Assembly (NCBI GenBank): GCA_025738555.1
Contig: JAOVFP010000016.1
Coordinates: forward strand, 3,348,001-3,412,000
Length of the DNA stretch: 64,000 bases
Reading direction: 5' to 3'
Source of the DNA: Cyathus striatus
Lineage: Eukaryota > Basidiomycota > Agaricomycetes > Agaricales > Nidulariaceae
Notes under the pieces: generated by a model
What the model was told of the DNA's origin: nothing
Database searches by the model: none
The model's input: only the letters and a program-made list of their open reading frames with translations
Program-made: the position numbers and the translations under genes
Part shown: piece after piece, positions 55,801 through 64,000 of the stretch
Position numbering within the stretch: the stretch's first letter is position 1
Layout: each line of letters starts with the position of its first letter

Positions 55801-58800
55801 TTCTACAATCCAACCACCAAGAAGACTGTTATCTCAGAAAGAGCTGAATTTGATGAAAGGCTCTTTCCTGGTCTATCCAAGCCAACATCTCCAATTCCAC
55901 CTCACATTATCTCTTCTCCAGAGCCTGCTGTCTATGAATCTACAGACTCATCCATTCCCTTTCCTGATGTTTCCATATCACCTCCAAATCATTCTAGCTC
56001 TCCAACTAGTCCACCTACAACTCCTATATCATCTCCTACTGCCACACCAAACCCAACTCCCACTCCCTCACCACCACCTCCTGCTCCTCCTGCTCTGCCT
56101 GCTACTCCTCCACTGGCTCAGAGGCGTCCCAGAAGGGATGTTAGGCCTCCTGGTGAGTGGTGGAAAGTAAGAGTACCATCATCACCTGCTCCTCTACCTG
56201 ATGACCCAGATGAGGATATTCAGGAGCCTGATGCATTAGAGGATAATAGCAGTGAAGATGATCTGGGGGGTATCAGGAGGTTCAATTTGCTGGAGCTGCA
56301 TCAACAGGAGTTGATCCCAAGAACTACAAGCTTGCCATGAAAGCCCCTGATGCACAACAGTGGCAGGAAGCTTGCAATGATGAGATCATGTCATTGATGC
56401 GAAATGGAACTTGGGATATTGTGGAATTGCCCCCAGGAAAGAAGGCTATAGGCTCTAGATGGGTATTCAAGATCAAGCCAACTCCTACTGGGGCTGTTGA
56501 GCGATACAAGTCTAGAGTTGTTGCAAAAGGGTACTCACAACGTCCTGGGTATGATTACACAGAGATATTTGCACCAACATTTCGTCCTGCCTCTCTCAGG
56601 CTTGTAGCTGCTCTGTCTGCTATCAAAGACATGACTATGCGATCTGTTGACATCTCATCTGCCTTTACATATGGTGACTTGGAGGAGGAGATATACATGC
56701 TCCAACCAGAAGGATTCCATCAAGGTGGTCCAAATCATGTATGCAGACTTAGGAAATCACTGTATGGACTTAAACAAGCTGCTAGACAATGGAGAAAGAA
56801 GCTTCAAGATGTTCTAACCACTATGGGCTTTACTAGAACTCATTCAGACCACTCAGTCTACATTTACTCAAAGGGTGACACTAAGATCATCATGCCTGTT
56901 TACATTGATGACATTACCATTGCATCAACTTCTCCTTCTGCTGCTGATGAAACAGTCAAGCAGCTTTCTGCCCACTTCAAACTTCGAGATTTGGGCCCTA
57001 CTTCTTTCCTTCTGGGTGTTAAGATAGACAGGGATCGTCCCAATCACTCTATTACTCTCTCACAGCGCCAGTATGTGCTGGATATGCTTGAGAGATATGG
57101 CATGAGTGATTGCAAACCTTGTGGAACTCCCATGAATCATGGTCTCATTCTGACCAAGTCTATGGGTCCTCAAACAGCTGAGGAACGTTCTGAGATGGCC
57201 TCCATCCCTTATCTAAGTGCTGTAGGATCTCTACAATATCTTGCTATCACTACAAGACCAGACATTGCTTTTGCTGTTGGGTACTTAGGTCGATTCAACT
57301 CCAACCCTGGCATGCAACACTGGTTAGCTGTCAAACATCTCTTCAGATACTTGAAGGGAACTCTTGACTACAAGTTGACCTACAGTGCTGCCAAAGGAGA
57401 TGAACTCTTCCTCACATATTGTGATGCTTCCCATGGTGATTGCAAAGACACAGGTCATTCTACTGGTGGTTATGTAACTCTGATTGGTGGAGGTGCCATT
57501 GGCTGGTCTAGCAAGTTACAGACTATAGTAACTTTATCCACTACTGAAGCAGAGTATTGCTGCTGTTGAAGCTGGCAAAGAGATACTTTGGATGCAGAAT
57601 ATCATGAAGGAATTTGGCTTCCCCATTCCCACTTCTAGTCCTCTTCACATTGACAGCCAGTCTGCCATCTCTGTGACCAAGAATCCAGAACACCATGGGC
57701 GCATGAAGCAACTTGATCTTTGTTATTTCTGGCTTAGAGAAACTGTTGAAAAAGGCTCTATCAGCTTGCATCATGTTCCAACTGAAAAGCAAATAGCCGA
57801 CATTCTCACCAAGCCACTTACCATTCCAAAGGTTGAATTCTGTAGAGAGAACATGGGACTTTTACCTTAGATTCATTCATTTACTTTCCTTCACATTCTT
57901 TCACTTTCACTTCCTTTACTTAACTACATACTTAGAGACTGTTCAAATCATGGGGGTGTTAGAAGTGATCTGACACTTCTCTGATGACTAATGAACCTTA
58001 GGTAGACTTAGGTAAACTTAGGTACTGGACCTGGGTTGGGACCTTGGTTGGACCCTTAGACCTTGGTTGGACCCTTAGACCCTCGGACTTTGGTAGATAA
58101 GCTAGTAGTATATAATCCTGAGGTCCTACAGTGGCAATCCCCACTTGCTCACTGTACATTGGACTTCAGGTAAGCTGTACACATACTACTTCAATCTAAT
58201 ACTTGCTCACTGTACATTGGACTTCAGACCCTATTGTGTCTCTCTCAGTCCTGCAGGTCACTGCCCTGGTTGTACATCTCACACTATTATGTATATAAAC
58301 CCTCTGTATGAGGCACTAGCAATCTTAAGTTCTCATTTACACTTAAATCAAACACTCAAAAATCACAACAGAGACAATATTTTTTCACGAGGAGAGTAGT
58401 TTTATCGAAGGCCCAAAATCAGCTCTGATTGTCTCGAAAGATTTTGACAGTGGACATTACTTAGGCAACGCAACACAAGGCGTACGAGCATTCGCACGTG
58501 CTTACAGTGCCTGGGCCTATGGCCAAACGGTACATTTTCCTTGTTTCAAAACATATTACTTTTCTTGAATGATATTTAGTGGTTCCGAGAGAATCAGTAT
58601 CTTCATGGTGGACTGTAAGCATTTTGCCCCTTTCTTCTAGCATGTCTCATCTAAATTCGCACAACCAGCTATCCAACTCTTGATGCTTTCCTCAAAGAAG
58701 AATGGGAAAACGCACACCTCGCTTTCGATGCAAACGACCTTATAACTCTCATAAATATGTGGCAATCCGGAGACGTATCAAACATTCGTCATAGTGGTGA

Positions 58801-59146
58801 TTTGACCAAGTGCCTCAGCGAGATTAAAGCGAAAGGTTTGATTATGCCATCAAAGACTGACCTTTACTTCCCTGTGAGTTTTTTGTACATGTATTCCGTC
58901 TTGCATGGTCATATATTAATGATTGAATTTGTGTAGCCTGAGGATAGCGAAGATGAAATTAAAGCTTTAGGGAATTCCGCGCGATTGGTTGTTATTGATA
59001 CTGTTTGGGGGCATATGTGTACGACACTCAGCTTCTATGAATGTATTCAGATGCTAATTAGTAATAATTATTTAGCTGGAGCAGGTACGAATAAGAAGGA
59101 TGACGAATTTATTCAAGCTGAGATTGGGAAGTTCTTGGCAGAATAG
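52850..59146 (+). CDS. homoserine O-acetyltransferase-like alpha/beta hydrolase, copy 2, with retrotransposon in an intron
   Basis: Paralog of the gene at 50946-52428, same direction. Host exons run up to 53546 and resume at 58400. The donor (GGTAAC after 53546) and acceptor (GAGAGTAG, ending 58399) of the disrupted intron are intact, and the codon split across it (TG|T) is the same as in copy 1. All family blocks are present: HHGRLRVEGGVIPDAV, VVGFSMGGQQ, ICGSARTSPHNK, IMPSKTDLYFP, TVWGHMAGAG; the stop is TAG 59144-59146. The intron is now 4,853 bp. At the position of copy 1's start codon this gene reads ATA, with an in-frame TAG three codons upstream. It therefore needs an upstream exon (a TTTTAG acceptor is available) or cannot start normally. 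Probable fate: weakened or dead gene, though no frameshift is seen. Confidence 0.75.
53568..53894 (+). repeat. 5' LTR of the Copia element
   Basis: 327 bp, TGTTAG...CTCACA. Contains GACCTTGGTTGGACCCTTA-type direct repeats, TATATAA at 53720-53726, and two copies of CTTGCTCACTGTACATTGG 58 bp apart. It differs from the 3' LTR at one position seen by eye (C at 53595 against A at 57984). Confidence 0.93.
53895..53910 (+). other. primer-binding site, initiator-tRNA half type
   Basis: Directly after the LTR the sequence GGTTATGGGCCCCGAG is, with one mismatch, complementary to the anticodon stem-loop of a fungal initiator methionine tRNA (GGGCTCATAACC). Copia elements are known to prime from such a cleaved half-tRNA. 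The match is by memory of tRNA sequences. Confidence 0.55.
54082..56340 (+). pseudogene. Copia Gag-Pol, first frame: zinc knuckle, protease, integrase
   Basis: One open frame of 752 codons. A CCHC zinc knuckle (CEFCTRVGHTLSNC) comes near residue 40, then a Ser/Thr-rich linker and the retroviral-type aspartic protease motif (DTGAS). The integrase has an HHCC zinc-binding region (HRRLAHH ... CEPCLAGK) and a DDE core with Asp in IHSDLHG, Asp in QDDKGGEY and Glu in NGVAERANR. A Pro-rich linker follows. No capsid-like Gag domain precedes the zinc knuckle. The frame is lost in a run of six G at 56265-56270, after which homology continues in another frame; this one stops at 56338-56340. Confidence 0.85.
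56275..57870 (+). pseudogene. Copia Pol, remaining frames: reverse transcriptase and RNase H
   Basis: The reverse transcriptase frame (Met at 56337, homology beginning slightly upstream) has the Copia landmarks KSRVVAKGYSQRPGYDYTEIF, SVDISSAF, KSLYGLKQAARQW and the catalytic YIDDI. RNase H begins at LTYCDASHGDC, followed by TLSTTEAEY. Directly after AEY the frame breaks (around 57555-57560, a two-base loss by comparison with Copia proteins in general) and reaches a TGA at 57567-57569. The end of RNase H continues in another frame from about 57560 to the TAG at 57868-57870, with HIDSQSAI and ADILTKPL. Catalytic residues are present, but the chain cannot be made as one protein. Confidence 0.85.
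57957..58283 (+). repeat. 3' LTR of the Copia element
   Basis: 327 bp, preceded by a purine-rich GGGGG polypurine-tract end at 57952-57956. One mismatch to the 5' LTR was found by eye. Confidence 0.93.
58284..58395. repeat. possible remnant of another LTR
   Basis: The ~110 bp between the 3' LTR and the host acceptor contains TATATAAACCC and then a CT/AC-rich leader, like the R-U5 end of an unrelated LTR. The paralogous intron in copy 1 is only about 60 bp and lacks it. Inference only. Confidence 0.35.
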
Positions 59147-59435
59147 TTTAAACAGTAGAACAATAGTCTTACAGAATAACAAATACACCGTTGTAGATAA
59201 CCTGTTGGGATGCGCCAGATATCAGATTCAATATTATAATGTTGCTATTACTAGTTTACAGTCTACATGCATGTGATTTCTAATGGTCAACATGGGTCTA
59301 ATGATGGTAGGTGCTCTATATGCAATGTGATTAATGTCCGAAGTTCAGTCGTATGAGTATTAATGAAAGTGTAAATGCTTCATGTCCCCACGAGGCGAGA
59401 TCTATGTATGTCTAAATTCCCCTAAAGTTTTTGAA

Positions 59436-61860
59436 TTACTTTTTTTGGCTGGCCTCCATTACCATTCTAGAGAACTTGCTCTTCGAGCGGATTTTTGGTC
59501 CGTAGAAGAACAGAACCTATGATATTTATCAGCCATTCAGTTCACGAGTAAATCTCCTGTGAGATAAACTTACGAATGGAATAGGAGCCATAAGGCACGC
59601 AAGAAAACCGAATAAGGTGTTGGCCCACTTGTACGTTAATCTTGCGTACATCTGATGGGTGAATAGAGGGAATACGGTGCCCGAGATGTTTCGTGCAAGA
59701 CTTTGTCCTGCCAATGCGGACGACGCAAAGGGACCGTAACTAATACTCCATAGATTAGCGTCATGATCACGAGCGGGAGAACAAAGCATCACTCACCAGT
59801 CAGCAAGATAAGAGAAGACTGCCAGGTAGATATGGAATACGCATGCGACGAATATCTGCGAATCATGACTATCAGTTGAAATCATTACAGATTATTTCAG
59901 GGGGACTCACAGTTATCGCGATACAAAGGGAGATCCAATGCACGTGTGAGTAAGAGCACCATGCGTAGATAAACATGCTAATAGGCAACAAAATGGCCAC
60001 AAAACATGCGGAATATAACCGCGCTTCAGGTCCTCGTGTCGGGAAATGTTTGCTGTTGCCGATCGGTAAGGGAGTTTCAGTGTAAAATTTCAGACTGAAC
60101 ATACCGGTAAAGATGCTCTTGGTAAAAGTTTGAGGCGAACCCAATGAGAGCTCCGATTCTACGGTATCTCGTCAGAAAGATACCGAATCTCACAAGAAAT
60201 GTACGTACGACATTGTAATGAACGCACAACCGATTTGGCTAATGGTAAAATTATGCAAGTCATGGAAAATTCCGGAAATAGATCTATTGAGGCATAAGTG
60301 AAAGCTTTACGAACAAGAAACGATAGACACGTACTCCACCATGACATATAGCACTCCCCAGGCAAATCCAATCCATAACTGAATAAGAAATTAGAAAAAC
60401 TAGTTGTCCTATATAACAATGAAAGACGCACACTGAAGCTTAAAACAACCATCTCTGTGACCATCAGATCTATTAGTAACGCAGTCAGCACCTTTGTTAA
60501 AGTAAACGAGGCATGATAACATACAAACAGGGCGTGTGCATGAAATTAAGATCAGAGACTTCAAGCTTGCACGTTCATCTTCCACCCTAGCGCGATACCT
60601 GTTATCTCCCGTCCGCTTTCTAATTTTCTTTGCCATTTTAGCGAGCATGACCGAGGCCCGTGTTTCACGTAAAACGACGGGAATGAGGACAATGTATAAT
60701 CCACAAATGCTAAATTTTCGTCGATATGTCAAGCGCGTTCTAAACGAAATTATAAATAAGCTTACATCATCTGTATCCATTGTATCCACCGCCATTCCAG
60801 TTTTGGGTTTGCTTCTATCCACCCACCAACAAATGGTCCGATACCATTTCCTCCTACGGCCATCAACGCAAAGAGTGCCATTGGGAGTCCACGTCTTAAA
60901 CAATCACGGTTATCATCCGAAAGTACACAAAATATCACTAGACAACGTACTCGCTTGCTGACCATATGTCAGCCACGGTACCTCCCACCATCGTAGATCC
61001 CGTAGATCCAAAACCTCCCTGAAGGAATCGAGCAATGATCACTGTCTGAATATTCTTTGATCTTTACGGGCGAGAAATAGAAGATTAGTACATCGCAGCA
61101 CTCCTCCGACAACGAAACCATAACGTACAAAGCAACCATGAGATACATTATGAGGAAACCGATGCCAGAAATGACGTAAAGTGGCATTCGTCCGAATTCT
61201 TCACTAAGCGACGCAGTGACCAATGGGACGACTGCGAATCCAAGAACATAGGTAGACAGCCCGATGGTCGCTTGAAACTCTGTACAGTTGAGATCGCGGG
61301 TCATACTAGCGTATCCCATGCTATATGTAGATGATGTGGATGCTGGAAGCACCAAATAGCTAAAATTAGATATAACAATCCCTTGTGCTCGGAAAACGGC
61401 ACGTACAAGCAAGTAAGGTGGAGAAACAGGCTAGAGCTGTTATAGCCCATTTTTTCCGATTGGTAAAGTTGATTGGATTACGCCGGTCCCCTTCCTCAAA
61501 TTCAACCTGTTGTGCAAGGCACTTTAGTGTGCAGTTGATTGTGAAAGTCACGAAAAACCACCATACATAGATGACATCATTCTTCTTTCCGGTCACTGAG
61601 GAAGTCGCAGATTTCTCACGATGGCCCGAGACAGATGCAGTCCGCGAAGAGTTTTGTGTCGGTGCGCGTACAAGATTGCTCATCTGCCTGTATAATCCTT
61701 CGTCGAGTTCTTCAGCATGAGGGACATCATCGGGGCCAATTCTTGGATCTACAGGCTCTAGGATTTCATTCAGAGATCGTGTTGTAAGACCTTCAAGCTC
61801 GTTGTCCACAATGGTCGCGGTGGCAGATATCTCGCCAGCTTCTAGTGCTTTCGGATCCAT
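59436..61860 (-). CDS. MFS multidrug/polyamine-type transporter, copy 2 (intact)
   Basis: Start ATG 61860 (MDPKALEAGEISATATIVDN), stop TAA 59436-59438, about 14 exons and 560-580 residues. The long cytosolic N-tail is followed by VEFEEGDRRNPINFTNRKKW, then a 12-helix MFS body with SLSEEFGRMPLY, IARFLQGGFGSTGSTMVGG, RRGLPMALFALMAVGGNG, the loop TGDNRYRARVEDERASLK and the C-terminal KFSRMVMEASQKK. It is the inverted paralog of the 39.8-42.1 kb gene with matching intron positions where checked. The N-tail is open in one frame, unlike copy 1. Expected role: proton-coupled export of small molecules at the plasma membrane; substrate unknown. Its 3' end faces the hydrolase copy 2, 290 bp apart. Confidence 0.85.
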
Positions 61861-64000
61861 GTCCTCAAAGGCCTGTTGCTATCGTTGAATCTGTGGTGAT
61901 CTTTATACGGGCGAATGAGGGGAGAAGAAGCTACGGTCAGTGGGGGATAAGAAAACTCCAAGGTCTGGAAATGGTGCTTTATAAATCGAGTCGCCAATAC
62001 TAACACACAATTTACGCTCGGCTCGCTTGACGAAAGGTGCGGTACATTGGATTAAACGCAGAACACCGCAAGGATATGTTTAGAGCATCGGGGAGATATG
62101 ACTCAATCCATTAGGCTGACAATACCGAGCCAAGACAAAAATATCAGGGTAACGATGATATCCAGGAGACGGAAGGAATGGGTGGAATGGATTGACTCCC
62201 CGAGGTGGGTTTCCGAGCCAAATGGAGTAGGCCTATCTGTTGTTTCAGCAATTTCATGTGGGACAGGGAAGAACAATACGCGCCCACCCACGTGATTCCC
62301 CGTTGAAGAGCCATCCAAGGAACTGCGGCTCGCCTTTGCTCAGTTCCACTTTGGTTCCACTTTGATTTTACTCAGCAATTGCCTAACCTTGCATGGTATG
62401 TATGAAGGATACTGAATTTCTGACGAATGGTAGCCTGAGTGAGTGTTTTGAATGCATTCCATGGAATACGGCATTTCGTTCGATAAGATTCAAATTTCGG
62501 AAAATGATCCAATGGGCAAAAGCATCTTGGGCGCCACGTGCGTCCGCGAGGAACGCACTAGTGATAGCAATACGTACTGTCGAAGAAACGGATGCGGCAT
62601 GCCTGGCACGTATACGCATTGCGAGAGTGTAGGAGCCTGTAGGAGCGTATTGACTGAATAACGTCAGTAAGCCGGAGCTATTATTAGATTTTTACCTCGT
62701 TCTTGCACTCTTATGTGTTCAGTGTCATTCCAACGGCACAGCAATTAATTGAGCTTCAGACTTCAAGCTTTCAAGAACAGAGTTAGGGTTAGAGTCGACG
62801 CAATGACGATGTGGGCCAAATGTGGGCCCTCGAGACGGATTCTAGCGACGGGAAGTTAACTGAGACGGAATTAATGCCCGACCATAATCCACAACAACAA
62901 ACAAACCCATCCCACCCTCCGACTCTTGATTTCTTTTGGCTTCCATATTCCGATATACAATACTATGTTGAGGCATCACTTTATTCGGTGCTGGCATTTA
63001 TCGGAATAGAGAATTATACGAGCATATATCCACCGCATTCATTTCTTTACTTACAGGATGCACCAGATACTGGAACTTTGATGTATCATTTGCAGTAATT
63101 AGTGTAATAGTGGGATGTATAACTAACAGTAATTACAGTAGGCACTGGTGTATCATTTGCTGCAATTATAGGCGGCATTCCATGCATACTGAGACCAAAC
63201 TGAGACACCCCATGATTTAGTAATAGATGTGCAAGTTGCAACATCCCGACGTAGCCTACTGGTATATAGTATCTGGAACTTCTCGCAGTGCGCAGTGCGC
63301 ATCAATTCATTAATTTAAATTTCATAATCACGCTGGTCAGCCCTTAATTCTTTTCACCAGATCTACTTGTAATATTAAATTGACAAAGTTAAGTATGTTG
63401 CTTCCTTGTGATGTTAGTATGTTTTTTCTCCTTAACCGGATATGTTTTCTGGTACTTCCATAATTCTTTAAGTCAATAATCAGACCTCATTGCCAGCTTT
63501 GTATAATACATAAATATTTAGGTATGTCAAGAAGAGGGGAAAAATGCAGAGAAATGTGATGCACGAAGGCTCAACAAAGACTGCAGACACAGCGTTAAAC
63601 GGCCCTAGGATGCAGGGCGAGCGAACTTCAAGTGGTAAGGCGCTAAATCTTGATGTTACGTTAAACGGTAAATGGAAGCGTCTGTTTTAATCACGTGGCA
63701 CATACCTTGGCCGGAATTTACGTGCCGGAAGAACCGTATTATAAGGAGGTTTTTGTAGCGGTAAAACATAGGAATATAATGTCCCCCATAGGTCCCACTG
63801 CTCCAAAAAAGCGAAATATATTCATTTATATGCTATAATCTATGTATTCGAGGTACTAGATAACGTACAAAGCTATTTTTTAGTTTTGGTCAGACGAAAA
63901 TCCTAAACTCATACACACTCGTGCTTTGGAGCATAGAGAAGTCATTATATTTTAATTGCCAGACGCACGTAGCATACAACATATTTCAACAAATATTTTA
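61861..64000. other. intergenic to window end, no supported gene
   Basis: About 2.1 kb. The first few hundred bases are presumably the MFS promoter. Frames at 62098-62661 on both strands and at 62811-63098 are short and unsupported. A small GTGCGCA repeat lies near 63293-63302. Nothing is recognised in the AT-rich last 700 bp. Confidence 0.5.

Larger units (their letters stand above)
53568..58283 (+). mobile_element. Copia-type LTR retrotransposon, 4,716 bp, defective
   Basis: Flanked by two 327 bp LTRs that start TGTTAG and end CTCACA. Order of domains (zinc knuckle, protease, integrase, reverse transcriptase, RNase H) is Copia. The internal part is only about 4.06 kb, because the usual Gag region upstream of the zinc knuckle is absent. 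Two frame breaks lie in pol. The five bases flanking each side (ATCAT and CTATT) do not match, so no clean target-site duplication is visible. It lies in sense orientation in the intron of the hydrolase gene. Confidence 0.92.

Noticed and set aside
54082..56340. Programmed -1 frameshift between integrase and reverse transcriptase
   Set aside because: Copia elements normally have a single Gag-Pol frame, and the break is in a plain G-run; a simple indel is more likely.

Overview
The window looks like nuclear DNA of a mushroom-forming basidiomycete (Agaricomycetes). The reasons are intron-dense genes (mostly 40-70 bp introns with GT...AG ends and CTNAC-like branch sites), a class I hydrophobin, small secreted proteins, an F-box/LRR protein, STAND/NACHT-like proteins, a TKL-like kinase with the HGDLKG catalytic loop common in these fungi, and DUF4246 gene arrays. 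No rRNA, tRNA, CRISPR or bacterial-type operon was seen. Exon boundaries are hand-called from splice signals, reading frame and comparison between paralogs inside the window.

Layout. 0-19 kb: three DUF4246 paralogs (A broken at 1.1-3.0 kb; B and C intact at 13.5-15.4 and 16.3-18.3 kb), an inverted head-to-head pair of an unknown gene family (3.5-5.7 kb; third member at 29 kb), the TPR protein IML2 (7.3-10.1 kb) and a class I hydrophobin (12.5-13.0 kb). 19-29 kb: a 15-exon NLR-like kinase (helical N-terminus, P-loop NTPase, PH-like domain, kinase), a small secreted SH3b-like protein and a GRAM-TBC-EF-hand RabGAP. 29.8-34.3 kb: an AT-rich, gene-free, transposon-derived tract with a ~980 bp near-perfect palindrome and a decayed Pogo/Fot1-like element. 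34.4-42.1 kb: a secreted protein, an F-box/LRR protein and an MFS transporter. 43-47 kb: a tandem pair of membrane-anchored NACHT-like proteins without a P-loop, one intact and one decayed. 47.5-48.2 kb: a structured, repeat-rich intergenic stretch. 48.6-50.6 kb: a conserved single-pass membrane protein. 50.9-59.1 kb: two homoserine-acetyltransferase-like alpha/beta hydrolases, the second carrying a 4.7 kb Copia retrotransposon inside an intron. 59.4-61.9 kb: a second MFS transporter in inverted orientation.

The main theme is local duplication followed by divergence and decay. Almost every accessory family occurs two or three times, often with one copy damaged. The genes do not form an evident pathway. 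Conserved single-copy housekeeping genes (IML2, RabGAP, the membrane protein) alternate with duplicated accessory genes (DUF4246, unknown family, NLR-like, MFS, hydrolase). Several frame breaks are single-base events in short homopolymers, so assembly error must be excluded before they are treated as biology.
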